Source: Sinorhizobium terangae (lineage in GTDB: Bacteria > Pseudomonadota > Alphaproteobacteria > Rhizobiales > Rhizobiaceae). From it: a stretch of 64,000 nucleotides of DNA. The stretch lies in contig NZ_WITC01000124.1 of NCBI RefSeq assembly GCF_009601505.1, positions 1 through 64,000 on the forward strand, read 5' to 3'. The notes under the pieces are model-generated. The model searched no databases. It worked only from the letters and a program-made list of their open reading frames with translations, and was not told the origin of the DNA. Shown one piece after another: positions 8,117 through 17,125 of the stretch (positions are counted from its first letter, which is position 1; every line of letters starts with the position of its first letter). The position numbers were made by a program, and so were the translations under genes.

Positions 8117-8145
8117 TTGCATTTGCTTGCGATATTGCCGATATG
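8117..8145 (+). promoter_or_regulatory. Promoter of the SRP RNA gene
   Basis: TTGCAT (-35) and GATATG (-10) are separated by exactly 17 bp. The expected start site, about 7 nt after the -10 box, coincides with the first G of the SRP RNA closing stem. Confidence 0.65.
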
Positions 8146-8151
8146 GAGACC

Positions 8152-8250
8152 GGGAGGTTGGTGGTGGACGAGCCACTCGCCAACCGGGTCAGGTCCGGAA
8201 GGAAGCAGCCCTAACGAGCCCCGGCACGGGTCATCGTGCCAGCCTCCCAC
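8152..8250 (+). ncRNA. ffs: Signal recognition particle RNA (4.5S, small bacterial type)
   Basis: The conserved Ffh-binding core GTCAGGTCCGGAAGGAAGCA is present at about 8188-8207, with the distal tetraloop region GGAA. The ends GGGAGG (8152-8157) and CCTCCC (8243-8248) pair to close the rod. The length, about 100 nt, fits the short bacterial form that pairs with Ffh to target nascent membrane proteins. It lies directly upstream of dnaX, a common arrangement in rhizobia. The 3' end is estimated. Confidence 0.93.
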
Positions 8251-8305
8251 CTTATCTTCGTATCTCCGTCCTGTCGGGACAAGAGTTCGAGCAGCGGCAG
8301 GGTCG

Positions 8306-10171
8306 ATGAGCGACGAAAAGTCCATTTCATCCGAGCAAAAGCCAGCCGCCTACCGTGTTCTGGCGCGTAAATATCGGCCCAAGGACTTCTCCGACCTCAT
8401 GGTCGGGCAGGAGCCGATGGTGCGCACGCTCACCAACGCCTTCGAGACCGGCCGCATCGCCCAGGCCTACATGCTGACGGGTGTGCGTGGCGTCGGCAAG
8501 ACGACGACGGCGCGCATCCTGGCGCGCGCGCTCAACTACAAGACCGCCGAGATCGACAAGCCGACGATCGATCTGCGTGTGCCGGGCGAGCATTGCCAGG
8601 CGATCATGGACGGCCGCCATGTCGACGTGATCGAGATGGACGCCGCATCGCACACCGGTATCGACGACATCCGCGAGATCATCGAGCAGGTGCGTTACCG
8701 CCCGGTTTCCGCCCGCTACAAGGTCTATATCATCGACGAAGTGCACATGCTCTCGACCCAGGCCTTCAACGGCCTGTTGAAGACGCTCGAGGAGCCGCCG
8801 GAGCATGTGAAGTTCATCTTCGCGACCACCGAAATCCGCAAGGTTCCGATTACCGTCCTGTCGCGCTGCCAGCGTTTCGACCTGCGCCGCATCGGCGCAT
8901 CGGACCTTGTCGGTCTCTTCTCCACCATTCTCGCCAAAGAGCGCGTGCCTTTCGATCCGGACGCGCTCGCGATGATCGCGCGCGCCGCCGAAGGTTCGGC
9001 GCGCGACGGCCTGTCGCTGCTCGACCAGGCGATCGCCCACGGCGGCGGCTCGGTCGAGCTTGAAACCGTGCGCTCGATGCTCGGGCTTGCCGACCGTGCC
9101 CGCATCGTCGATCTCTTCGAGCATATCGTCAAAGGCGACGTGATGGCGGCGCTTCAGGAGTTCGCCGCGCAGTACGAGGCGGGCGCCAATCCCACCGTTG
9201 TGCTGACGGACCTTGCCGACTTCACCCATCTCGTCACGCGGATGAAATATGTTCCTGACGCGGCGAACGACCAGTCGCTGAGCGAGATCGAGCGCCTTCG
9301 CGGTGCCGAATTCGCTGACAGTGTCGCGGTGACGGCACTTTCGCGCATCTGGCAGATGCTCTTGAAGGGCATCCCAGAGGCGGAAAGCTCGTCGCGCCCC
9401 GCGGGTGCTGCAGAAATGGTGCTGATCAGGCTCGCCCATGCTGCCCATCTGCCGTCGCCGGAAGACGCTGCACGGCGGCTCTTGGAGCTTGCCGACGGCG
9501 AGGGGGCCGCCGGTCGCCCGGCGCCGCGCGCCAATGGCGGCGGAAGTCAGGCGCAGTCAGGCTTGTCGACGCAGGCGCGTTCCGTCGAAGCCGCGCCGGT
9601 TCAGCGCCCGTCGAACAACGGCGCCGCCATGCTGCGTGCCGTGCCGGATGCTGCGCCCCAGCCGATAAGCGTCGGGCGCATCGAGGAACGGCCGGTACCG
9701 GCCCCTGCCGCGAAGGCGGAGCCGAAGGTTCCGGTCAACTCGATCAGCGATATCGTCGATCTCTGCGGAAAGAACAGGGACATCAAGCTGAAGACGCTGG
9801 TGCGCGGCTTCGTGAGACTCGTGCACATCGAGCCCGGCCGCCTCGACGTCAATGTGCCGGACGACGCGCCGAAGACGCTGCTCGGCGAACTCGCCGTCAA
9901 GCTCAAGGAATGGACCGGCATCCACTGGGTCGTCAGCTACAGCCGCGAACCGGGCGAACCGACCCTTGTCGAGGCTGAGCAGCGCGCGCAGGAGCAGCGG
10001 GTCAATGACGCCCGCCAGGATCCCGACGTGGCGGCAATCCTTGCGCGCTTTCCGGGCGCGAGGATCACTGACGTGCGCATCCGTGCGGCGGAACAGGAAA
10101 TCGAAACCGTCGCTCCGGCGGCGGCTGAATCGGAAGACGGCGATATCGTCCCCGGCGACGACATCGAATAA
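8306..10171 (+). CDS. dnaX: DNA polymerase III subunits gamma/tau
   Basis: A 621-residue clamp-loader ATPase. Walker A is GVRGVGKTT (about residues 59-67), Walker B is IIDEVHML, and the sensor region is LKTLEEPPEHVKFIFATTE. Most bacterial DnaX proteins carry four zinc-binding cysteines after Walker A; here only one (EHCQAIMDG) remains, which I recall as usual for Alphaproteobacteria. Residues 390-490 are a Pro/Ala-rich linker, and a tau-type C-terminal domain follows. I start at ATG 8306: the longer open frame runs through the SRP RNA. ybaB and recR follow, a classic replication/repair cluster. Confidence 0.95.
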   Translation: MSDEKSISSEQKPAAYRVLARKYRPKDFSDLMVGQEPMVRTLTNAFETGRIAQAYMLTGVRGVGKTTTARILARALNYKTAEIDKPTIDLRVPGEHCQAIMDGRHVDVIEMDAASHTGIDDIREIIEQVRYRPVSARYKVYIIDEVHMLSTQAFNGLLKTLEEPPEHVKFIFATTEIRKVPITVLSRCQRFDLRRIGASDLVGLFSTILAKERVPFDPDALAMIARAAEGSARDGLSLLDQAIAHGGGSVELETVRSMLGLADRARIVDLFEHIVKGDVMAALQEFAAQYEAGANPTVVLTDLADFTHLVTRMKYVPDAANDQSLSEIERLRGAEFADSVAVTALSRIWQMLLKGIPEAESSSRPAGAAEMVLIRLAHAAHLPSPEDAARRLLELADGEGAAGRPAPRANGGGSQAQSGLSTQARSVEAAPVQRPSNNGAAMLRAVPDAAPQPISVGRIEERPVPAPAAKAEPKVPVNSISDIVDLCGKNRDIKLKTLVRGFVRLVHIEPGRLDVNVPDDAPKTLLGELAVKLKEWTGIHWVVSYSREPGEPTLVEAEQRAQEQRVNDARQDPDVAAILARFPGARITDVRIRAAEQEIETVAPAAAESEDGDIVPGDDIE

Positions 10172-10213
10172 TCGCTGCTTCTTGGAAGAGATTACGAAAG
10201 ACAGGAGATGACG

Positions 10214-10537
10214 ATGCGCGACATCATGGGCATGATGGGCAAGGTCAAGGAAATGCAGGCCAAGATGGAGAAGATGCAGGCGGAAATCGCCGCGCTCGAA
10301 GTCGACGGCACATCCGGCGGCGGGCTCGTCACGGTCCGCCTCGATGGCAAGGGCCAGATGAAAAGCCTGAAGATCGATCCCTCGCTCTTCAAGGAAGACG
10401 ATGTCGAGATCCTCGAAGACCTGATCGTTGCCGCGCACAAGGACGCCAAGGACAAGGCGGAAGCCGTTCAGGCGGAAAAGACCCGCGAGCTGACCGCCGG
10501 CCTGCCGATTCCGCCCGGCATGAAGCTGCCGTTCTGA
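10214..10537 (+). CDS. YbaB/EbfC-family nucleoid-associated protein
   Basis: A 107-residue DNA-binding protein. It begins with [20 protein letters not shown], a long helix of the family, and ends with the conserved [12 protein letters not shown]. YbaB homodimers bind DNA and coat the nucleoid. I use the ATG at 10214 because GGAG lies 6 nt before it; the ATG at 10208 falls against the ribosome site. It sits between dnaX and recR, the order seen in most bacteria, and is probably cotranscribed with them. Confidence 0.93.
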   Translation: MRDIMGMMGKVKEMQAKMEKMQAEIAALEVDGTSGGGLVTVRLDGKGQMKSLKIDPSLFKEDDVEILEDLIVAAHKDAKDKAEAVQAEKTRELTAGLPIPPGMKLPF

Positions 10538-10635
10538 CCAAGCGGACCTGTCGAACCGTTGGCGGCCGCGATCGCCGTGCGCTGATTGGCGTCAAAGCGA
10601 TTCCGTTTGCCGATGAATTGAGCTAAAAGCCCGGC

Positions 10636-11241
10636 ATGGCAAAGCGAGTCACCGGCCCCGAAATCGAAAAACTCATCCAGCTCCTGGCGAAGGTGCCGGG
10701 CCTCGGTCCGCGGTCCGCCCGGCGGGCCGCACTGCACCTCGTCAAGAAGAAGGAGCAACTGCTCGGCCCGCTCGCGGACGCGATGGGCGAGGCGCATCGC
10801 AAGGTCCGCATCTGCTCCTGCTGCGGCAACGTCGACACGATCGATCCGTGCACGGTGTGCACGGACGAGCGGCGTGACCAGTCCGTGATCATCGTCGTCG
10901 AGGATGTCGCCGACCTCTGGGCGCTGGAGCGCGCCGGCGCGATGAACGCCGCCTATCATGTGCTCGGCGGCACGCTGTCGCCGCTCGATGGCATCGGGCC
11001 GGACGATCTCAACATCAAGGGCCTGGTCGATCGCGTCGCCAAGGGTGGCGTGCGCGAGCTGATCATCGCGGTCAATGCGACGGTCGAGGGGCAGACGACG
11101 GCGCACTACATCACCGACCAGCTCGAAGGCATGGAGGTGAAAATCACGCGTCTCGCCCATGGCGTTCCCGTCGGTGGCGAGCTTGATTATCTTGACGAAG
11201 GCACGCTCGCCGCTGCGCTCAGGGCGCGCACCTCCATTTGA
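10636..11241 (+). CDS. recR: Recombination protein RecR
   Basis: A 201-residue protein of standard length. An N-terminal helix-hairpin-helix ([19 protein letters not shown]) is followed by the C4 zinc finger [16 protein letters not shown], then a Toprim domain starting at [17 protein letters not shown]. The C-terminus is the usual Walker-like segment around [20 protein letters not shown]. RecR forms a ring with RecO to load RecA onto gapped DNA. It is the last clear member of the dnaX-ybaB-recR group; the lytic transglycosylase frame begins about 10 bp later. Confidence 0.95.
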   Translation: MAKRVTGPEIEKLIQLLAKVPGLGPRSARRAALHLVKKKEQLLGPLADAMGEAHRKVRICSCCGNVDTIDPCTVCTDERRDQSVIIVVEDVADLWALERAGAMNAAYHVLGGTLSPLDGIGPDDLNIKGLVDRVAKGGVRELIIAVNATVEGQTTAHYITDQLEGMEVKITRLAHGVPVGGELDYLDEGTLAAALRARTSI

Positions 11242-11305
11242 AGGGATGCAGATGCGTTTGAGATCTCGGGTTCGCTCGTGGTTTGCCGGTTTTCTCGCTG
11301 AGACA

Positions 11306-11479
11306 ACCCCCCTCTGCCCTGTCGGGCATCTCCACCACCAGGGGGGAGATCGGCGGGCGGCAACCGCTTCCCCCGGCAGAAAGATTCGCGTTCGCGGCGA
11401 CGCTGCGGCGGGATTGGCCGCTCGCTCCAACCTGAGCTCCCTCCCTGTGGGAGAGATGCCCGGCAGGGCAGAGGGGGGT
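11306..11479. repeat. RIME-like palindromic repeat inside the 5' end of the transglycosylase gene
   Basis: The 27-bp ends beginning ACCCCCCTCTGCCCTG are inverted repeats of each other with a single mismatch; they flank a 120-bp core. The GCCCTGCCGGGCATCTC arms resemble the RIME class of rhizobial intergenic mosaic elements (naming from memory). The whole element is 174 bp, that is 58 codons, and carries no stop in the frame of the downstream gene. Confidence 0.8.
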
Positions 11480-12721
11480 AAGCGCCGGGTTCGCCTGCTC
11501 GCAGCGGTTGCCGCGTTCCTTGTCCTCCACCTTCCCGCTCACGCAGCCTCCAAGGCCGACGTGGAAAATCAGTTCCGCCAGTGGCTGCAGAACGACCTTT
11601 GGCCCGAGGCGCAGAAATCCGGCATCTCCGCGGCGTCCTTCAAGGCGGCCTTTGTCGATGTGAAGCTCAATTGGGATCTGCCCGACCTTGCGCCTCCCGG
11701 TTTTCCCAAGGCGAAGGAACGCAAGCAAAGCCAGGCGGAGTTTTCATCGCCCGGTTCCTATTTTTCCGAGAAGCGGCTGCAGGGATTGGCTGCGACCGGC
11801 CGTAGCCTCGCCTCCGCCCATGCCTCGACCTTGAAGCGCATCGAAAGTGCGTATGGTGTTCCCGGTCCGATCGTGCTCGCCATCTGGGGCCGGGAATCCG
11901 GCTTTGGCCGGGCGAAGATCCCGCACCCGATCATGGACGTTTTGGCGACCAAGGCCTTCATGTCGACGCGGCCCGACCTTTTCCGGCGCGAACTGATCGC
12001 CGCGCTCCACATTCTCGACAGCGGCGATGTGCGGGAGGCGGAGATGCGCGGTTCCTGGGCCGGCGCCATGGGCCAGCCGCAGTTCCTGCCGTCGAGCTTC
12101 CTGAAATACGCCGTGGATTTCGACGGCGACGGCCGCCGCGACATCTGGAATTCGGTGCCGGACAGTCTGGCTTCGATCGCCAATTATCTCTCGCAGAAAG
12201 GCTGGCAAGCTGGCCGCGACTGGGGCTTTGAAGTCTTGATCCCCGAAGGTGTCTCCTGCGCCCAGGAGGGCCCGGATCTTTCCCGCCCGATCGCCGACTG
12301 GGCCGGCATGGGAATTGGGCGCATCTCCGGTAAGGCCTTCCCGTCGGCCGAGCGCGCGGCGGCCGGCATGATGCTTGTGCCGGCCGGCACCCATGGACCG
12401 CAGTTCATCGTCACACCGAATTTCTACGTGATCAAGGAATACAACAATTCGGATCTCTACGCGCTTTTCATCGGCAATCTCGCCGATCGCATCGCGTCCG
12501 GCGGCGGCGCCTTCCGGGGAGAGTGGGGCGATGTCGGAAACATGCTGCGTTCCGACGTGCTGGCGATGCAGAAGGCGCTCGTGTCCAAGGGCTACGACGT
12601 CGGCAAGGTCGACGGCCTGCCCGGCTACAAGACGCGCCGCTCGCTCGGCGACTGGCAGGCGAAGAACGGCCTGTCCGCTACCTGTTTTCCGGCCGCGTCG
12701 CTGAAGGCGAAGCTGCGCTGA
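11456..12721 (+). CDS. Lytic murein transglycosylase (MltB/SLT_2 type) with peptidoglycan-binding domain
   Basis: A 421-residue secreted enzyme from this start. A signal peptide (RRVRLLAAVAAFLVLHLPAHA) precedes an SLT_2 domain with the catalytic Glu in AIWGRESGFGR, followed by SWAGAMGQPQFLPSSFLKYA. A C-terminal PG_binding_1 domain contains LQAKNGL-like DWQAKNGLSATC. It cleaves peptidoglycan to anhydro-muropeptides in the periplasm. The start is uncertain: the frame is open back to 11252 (AAGGG at good spacing, 10 bp after recR), but a 174-bp repeat lies between. I chose 11456 because it puts the signal peptide at the N-terminus, although this ATG lies inside the repeat arm and its ribosome site is poorly spaced. 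Confidence 0.85.
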   Translation: MPGRAEGGKRRVRLLAAVAAFLVLHLPAHAASKADVENQFRQWLQNDLWPEAQKSGISAASFKAAFVDVKLNWDLPDLAPPGFPKAKERKQSQAEFSSPGSYFSEKRLQGLAATGRSLASAHASTLKRIESAYGVPGPIVLAIWGRESGFGRAKIPHPIMDVLATKAFMSTRPDLFRRELIAALHILDSGDVREAEMRGSWAGAMGQPQFLPSSFLKYAVDFDGDGRRDIWNSVPDSLASIANYLSQKGWQAGRDWGFEVLIPEGVSCAQEGPDLSRPIADWAGMGIGRISGKAFPSAERAAAGMMLVPAGTHGPQFIVTPNFYVIKEYNNSDLYALFIGNLADRIASGGGAFRGEWGDVGNMLRSDVLAMQKALVSKGYDVGKVDGLPGYKTRRSLGDWQAKNGLSATCFPAASLKAKLR

Positions 12722-12749
12722 TCCACGCGCGTGGGATTCGTTGCGTCGG

Positions 12750-12902
12750 CCCCTCATCCGCCTGCCGGCCCCTTCTCCCCGCAAGCGGGGCGAAGCGACA
12801 AGCGGCGACGCCTCGGCTCCTCGACCGATCCGATACAAAGAGGGGCCACAGCTTCCTCCAGTCCCCTCTCCCCGCATGCGGGGAGAGGGTTAGGGTGAGG
12901 GG
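12750..12902. repeat. REP-like intergenic repeat with inverted ends
   Basis: The left end CCCCTCATCCGCCTGCCGG and the right end, whose complement is CCCCTCACCCTAACCCTCTC, are inverted relatives, each followed by a CCCCGC hairpin. This is a well-known type in rhizobial genomes. It fills the gap between the transglycosylase and the convergent MFS gene. Confidence 0.7.
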
Positions 12903-12952
12903 CAAACACGCGTCCTGCGCGGGGATGAGGCGCGACCGGGTCGGGCCACCTC

Positions 12953-14569
12953 TCAATGCATCTCGGCGGGCTGCTTGTAGCGCTCGTAGTGTTCCGGAAC
13001 GATGGTCTGCCGTTCGATCATCCGATGGACGCGCGGCGGCGTCGTGCCGCGGTGGAGCGCCGTCAGCTTGTCGCCGACGGCCGCATCGGCCTGCGTGCGC
13101 CGCTGGTTGTGGCGGACATATTCCACCCACGTCGGCACGTGATAGGTCTCGGTCCAGGTCGTCGGGTTTTCGAGGTCGCGCATCAGCGCCCAGTGTCCCG
13201 CGCCGTCGCGGATGCGGATGCGGCGGCGTTCCGCCATGGTCGTCAGGAACTCGGGGATGTCGGGTTCATGGATCTCGTAGTCGATCATGATGACGATCGG
13301 GCCGCTGCGCGGCTTGAGATCGAGCTCGAGCGGCGGTTCGGCGAAGCGGTTGAGCGGGTCGAGGTTCAGCGACTTGAATTCCGGCAATGCGAAGCGCAGG
13401 CCGATGGCCGCTCCGGCGAACATGAGAAGACAGGAGCCGATAAGTGCGTTGGCGGCACCGTATTGCTCGGCGGCAACGCCCCATAGCCAGCTGCCGCCGG
13501 CTATGCCGCCGAAGGTCATGGTCTGGTAGAGGGAAAGTGCCCGCCCGACCACCCAGCGCGGCGTGGAGAGCTGAACGGTGGTGTTGAACAGCGCCAGCGC
13601 CAGCACCCAGCAGGCGCCCGACACGGTGAGGGCGAGCGAGGTGAGCCACGCCTCGGTGCTGATCGCCGTGACCGCGGCACTTGCGGCAAAGCCGGCGAAG
13701 GCGCAGCGCACGACCGCCTCGCTCGACAGGCGTTCCCGCAGCCTGGCGCTCAGCAACGCGCCGCCGATAGCGCCGAGGCCGAATGCGCCGAGCATGATGC
13801 CGTAGGTGAGCGGACCGCCGCGGACGAGATCGCGGGCGACAAGCGGCAGCAGGGCAAGGATGGCGCTTGCCGACAGGCCGAAGACAAAACCGCGCAAGAG
13901 CACCTTGCCGATGTTCGGCGACATCGCGACATAGCGGAGGCCGGCGGAAACCGCCCGCCCGAGCGTTTCGCGCGGCAGGGGGCTTTCCGGAACCTCCCGT
14001 TTCCAGCGGAAAAGGGCGAAGAGGATCGCCAAATAGCTGAGCGTATTGGCTGCGAAGGCTGCGGCCGCGCCCGCGGCTGCAACGATCGCGCCGCCAATCG
14101 CCGGGCCGACGCTGCGAGTGATGTTGAAGCCCACGCTGTTCAGCGCCACCGCCGCCGGCAGGTCGTCGCGTGGCACCATGTCGCCGACCGAGGCCTGCCA
14201 CGACGGGTTGTTGAGCGCCGTCCCGCAGCCGATCAGGAAGGTGAAGAGCAGGAGCAGCCAAGGCGTGATCAGGCCGAAATAGGCGCAAGCCGTCAAAATG
14301 GCCGAGACGCTCAGCATGAATCCCTGTGCGACGAGCATGATCCGCCGCCGGTCGAAATTGTCGGCAAGCGCGCCCGACACCAGCGAGAAGAGCATGATCG
14401 GCAGCGCTGTGGAGGCTTGTACCAGCGCCACCATGTTCACCGACTGCGAGATGGAGGTCATCAGCCATGCGGCGCCGACTGCCTGGATCAGCCCGCCGAA
14501 ATTGGAGGCAAGGCTGGCGGTCCAGATGATCCGGAACGTATCGTGTTTGAAGGGGGCCAGGGGCGACAT
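12953..14569 (-). CDS. MFS exporter of the MFS_3 / EntS-like family with C-terminal extension
   Basis: A 538-residue protein. Residues 1-410 are a 12-helix major facilitator domain, with the loop DNFDRRRIMLVAQG after helix 2 and a GCGTALNNPSWQASVGDMVP segment typical of MFS_3 (DUF894) exporters. The last 110 or so residues are soluble and resemble the antibiotic-biosynthesis-monooxygenase-like tail often annotated in this family (FLTTMAERRRIRIRDGAGHW). The substrate is unknown. The start MSPLAPFKHDTFR has GAGGTG at suitable spacing; a longer open frame upstream lacks coding character. Confidence 0.85.
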   Translation of the reverse strand: MSPLAPFKHDTFRIIWTASLASNFGGLIQAVGAAWLMTSISQSVNMVALVQASTALPIMLFSLVSGALADNFDRRRIMLVAQGFMLSVSAILTACAYFGLITPWLLLLFTFLIGCGTALNNPSWQASVGDMVPRDDLPAAVALNSVGFNITRSVGPAIGGAIVAAAGAAAAFAANTLSYLAILFALFRWKREVPESPLPRETLGRAVSAGLRYVAMSPNIGKVLLRGFVFGLSASAILALLPLVARDLVRGGPLTYGIMLGAFGLGAIGGALLSARLRERLSSEAVVRCAFAGFAASAAVTAISTEAWLTSLALTVSGACWVLALALFNTTVQLSTPRWVVGRALSLYQTMTFGGIAGGSWLWGVAAEQYGAANALIGSCLLMFAGAAIGLRFALPEFKSLNLDPLNRFAEPPLELDLKPRSGPIVIMIDYEIHEPDIPEFLTTMAERRRIRIRDGAGHWALMRDLENPTTWTETYHVPTWVEYVRHNQRRTQADAAVGDKLTALHRGTTPPRVHRMIERQTIVPEHYERYKQPAEMH

Positions 14570-14725
14570 GCGGCTCGTCACCTCGTATTCTCTTTCGTTT
14601 GACCAATGCGAAGCGGATGCTCCCTTATAAACTCCGAAATGTGGCGCGCCAGCCATTGAAATTGACGATCGGACATGAAACTGGTCCGCCCTTGGTCGCC
14701 GCTCCTGTGGTTGCGGTCGCAAGCC

Positions 14726-14754
14726 TTGCAATTTGCGGCGATGAAGCGTATATG
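14726..14754 (+). promoter_or_regulatory. Promoter of the rimP-nusA-infB operon
   Basis: TTGCAA (14726-14731) and TATATG (14749-14754) are 17 bp apart, a good match to the rhizobial sigma-70 pattern. The start site would be about 14761, giving a leader of about 80 nt that contains a terminator hairpin. Confidence 0.65.
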
Positions 14755-14781
14755 AGCCTCAAATTCTTGATCGGTTAGATG

Positions 14782-14814
14782 AAGAGTGGGCCCGTCAGGA
14801 CCCGCTCTTTTTTA
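14782..14814 (+). terminator. Leader terminator / attenuator before rimP
   Basis: AAGAGTGGG pairs with CCCGCTCTT, extended by CC/GG around loop CGTCA with a single bulged A; TTTT follows. It lies between the promoter and the TTG start of rimP, with no gene between. It therefore either ends an unseen short RNA or attenuates the operon. I see no upstream reading frame or obvious antiterminator. Confidence 0.75.
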
Positions 14815-14842
14815 TTAGCCGGTCCGATGAGGAGACGATCGT

Positions 14843-15460
14843 TTGTCCGATAAGACAACGGCTGAAAATGCAAATGAACCGCGGTTGATCACCGAAACCG
14901 GTCTCGATCAGCGCATTGCCGACATCATCGAGCCTGTGCTCGTGCAGATGGGCTTCCGCCTCGTGCGCGTCCGCATGTCCGGCCAGAACGGCTTGACGCT
15001 GCAGATCATGACGGAGCGCAACGACGGCACCATGACGGTCGAGGATTGCGAAGAGGTTTCCAAGGCCATTTCGCCCGTCCTCGATGTGGAAGATCCGATC
15101 GACAAGGCGTATCATCTGGAAGTGTCGTCGCCGGGCATCGACCGCCCGATGGTGCGCAAGTCCGATTTCGTCCGCTGGCAGGGCCATCTGATGAAATGCG
15201 AGACTTCGGTGATGGTCGAAGGTCGCAAGCGGTTTCGCGGCAAGATCGTGTCGGTGGACGAGGACGGCTTCCGTCTCGAGCGGGATCAGCCCGCCTACGG
15301 TGAGGAAGCTGTTGTCGCGATCCCGTTCACGGCGCTTTCGGATGCCCGGCTGATCCTGACCGACGACCTGATCCGCGACGCGTTGACGGCCGACAAGAAG
15401 GCGAAGGCCGCGCGCGCCGCCAACCAGAATTTCGAAGACGAAGATTCACCTATCGAATAG
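14843..15460 (+). CDS. rimP: Ribosome maturation factor RimP
   Basis: A 205-residue protein. The N-terminal domain has the family segment [16 protein letters not shown] and [27 protein letters not shown], the strongest RimP signature. The C-terminal SH3-like domain covers about residues 95-165, with [15 protein letters not shown]. RimP assists maturation of the 30S subunit. The start is TTG, with GAGGAG upstream; no ATG fits. It heads the nusA-infB operon, as in most bacteria, and is preceded by a hairpin that may attenuate transcription. Confidence 0.93.
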   Translation: MSDKTTAENANEPRLITETGLDQRIADIIEPVLVQMGFRLVRVRMSGQNGLTLQIMTERNDGTMTVEDCEEVSKAISPVLDVEDPIDKAYHLEVSSPGIDRPMVRKSDFVRWQGHLMKCETSVMVEGRKRFRGKIVSVDEDGFRLERDQPAYGEEAVVAIPFTALSDARLILTDDLIRDALTADKKAKAARAANQNFEDEDSPIE

Positions 15461-15506
15461 GGCAGGGAGCGCTTCAAAGGCCCCTGCAACCAGACGGAGA
15501 CAAGAT

Positions 15507-17120
15507 ATGGCAGTCAGTGCTAACCGGCTCGAACTTCTGCAGATCGCAGATGCTGTGGCACGCGAAAAGGTGATCGACCGCGAGATCGTTCTGGCCGCGA
15601 TGGCGGATGCGATCCAGAAGGCGGCTCGTTCGCGTTATGGCTCGGAATCGAACATTCGCGCGGACATCAATTCGAAGACCGGCGAAATCCGTCTGCAGCG
15701 CCTTCTGGAAGTGGTCGAGAAGGCGGACGACTATTCGACGCAGATCCCGCTTGAGCTTGCGCGCGATCGCAACCCGGACGCCAAGATCGGCGATTTCATC
15801 GCAGATCCGCTGCCGCCGATGGATTTCGGCCGTATCGCCGCGCAGTCGGCCAAGCAGGTGATCGTGCAGAAGGTCCGCGAAGCCGAGCGTGACCGCCAGT
15901 ACGAGGAATTCAAGGACCGCGTCGGCGAGATCGTCAACGGCACGGTGAAGCGTGTCGAATATGGCAACGTCATCGTCGATCTCGGCCGTGGCGAAGGCAT
16001 CATCCGCCGCGACGAGATGATTCCGCGCGAAAACATGCGCTACGGCGACCGCGTCCGCGCCTTCGTCTACGATGTGCGCCGTGAACAGCGCGGGCCGCAG
16101 ATCTTCCTGTCGCGCACGCATCCGCAGTTCATGGTCAAGCTCTTCACCATGGAAGTGCCGGAAATCTACGACGGCATCATTCAGATCAAGTCGGTTGCCC
16201 GCGACCCCGGCTCGCGCGCCAAGATCGCTGTCGTCTCCAACGACTCGTCGATCGATCCGGTCGGCGCCTGCGTCGGTATGCGCGGCTCGCGCGTCCAGGC
16301 CGTCGTCGGCGAGCTTCAGGGCGAGAAGATCGACATCATTCCGTGGTCGCAGGATCCGGCCTCCTTCATCGTCAACGCGCTGCAGCCGGCGGAAGTCGCC
16401 AAGGTCGTTCTCGATGAGGATGCCGAGCGCATCGAAGTGGTGGTTCCGGACGAGCAGCTTTCGCTCGCCATCGGCCGCCGCGGCCAGAACGTCCGCCTCG
16501 CTTCGCAACTGACCGGATGGGATATCGATATCCTCACCGAGCAGGAGGAAAGCGAGCGGCGTCAGAAGGAATTCAACGAGCGGACCCAGCTCTTCATGGA
16601 GTCACTCGACGTCGACGAGATGGTCGGCCAGGTGCTCGCCTCCGAAGGCTTTGCCCAGGTCGAGGAACTCGCCTATGTTGATCTGGACGAGATCTCGTCG
16701 ATCGACGGTTTCGACGAAGAGACCGCGACCGAGATCCAGACCCGCGCCCGCGAGTATCTCGACAAGATCGAGGCCGAGATGGACGCCAAGCGCAGGGAAC
16801 TCGGGGTCGCCGATGAACTGCGCACGATCAATGGGCTGACCAGCCAGATGCTGGTCGCGCTCGGCGAAGAGGGCATCAAGACCGTCGAGGACTTTGCCGG
16901 TTGCGCCGCCGACGATCTCGTCGGCTGGTCCGAGCGCAAGGACGGCGAGACCAAGCGCTTCGAGGGCATCTTCTCGAAGTTCGAGGTAACCCGTGAAGAG
17001 GCCGAGGCGATGATCGTCCAGGCGCGCCTGGCCGCCGGCTGGATCACCGAAGAGGATCTGGCAAGCGAGGCGGAAGAAGAGCCGATCGAGGTCGCCGAAG
17101 GCGCCGAGCAGGACGCCTGA
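15507..17120 (+). CDS. nusA: Transcription termination/antitermination factor NusA
   Basis: A 537-residue protein in the usual order. It has an N-terminal RNA polymerase-binding domain (about 1-130), an S1 domain ([21 protein letters not shown]), and two KH domains with [18 protein letters not shown] and [19 protein letters not shown]. Two helix-hairpin-helix acidic repeats end the protein, and the tail is Glu-rich. NusA binds RNA polymerase and RNA to modulate pausing, termination and antitermination. It could itself act on the hairpin in the leader of this operon. The ribosome site is GGAGACAAGAT. The gene follows rimP after 46 bp. Confidence 0.96.
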   Translation: MAVSANRLELLQIADAVAREKVIDREIVLAAMADAIQKAARSRYGSESNIRADINSKTGEIRLQRLLEVVEKADDYSTQIPLELARDRNPDAKIGDFIADPLPPMDFGRIAAQSAKQVIVQKVREAERDRQYEEFKDRVGEIVNGTVKRVEYGNVIVDLGRGEGIIRRDEMIPRENMRYGDRVRAFVYDVRREQRGPQIFLSRTHPQFMVKLFTMEVPEIYDGIIQIKSVARDPGSRAKIAVVSNDSSIDPVGACVGMRGSRVQAVVGELQGEKIDIIPWSQDPASFIVNALQPAEVAKVVLDEDAERIEVVVPDEQLSLAIGRRGQNVRLASQLTGWDIDILTEQEESERRQKEFNERTQLFMESLDVDEMVGQVLASEGFAQVEELAYVDLDEISSIDGFDEETATEIQTRAREYLDKIEAEMDAKRRELGVADELRTINGLTSQMLVALGEEGIKTVEDFAGCAADDLVGWSERKDGETKRFEGIFSKFEVTREEAEAMIVQARLAAGWITEEDLASEAEEEPIEVAEGAEQDA

Positions 17121-17125
17121 TCACG

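Noticed and set aside
8117-8305. N-terminal extension of dnaX from an upstream ATG
   Set aside because: It would translate the SRP RNA. The ATG at 8306 gives the normal DnaX start.
14570-14731. 54-residue extension of the MFS protein
   Set aside because: It has no coding character, and the ATG at 14569 has GAGGTG before it.
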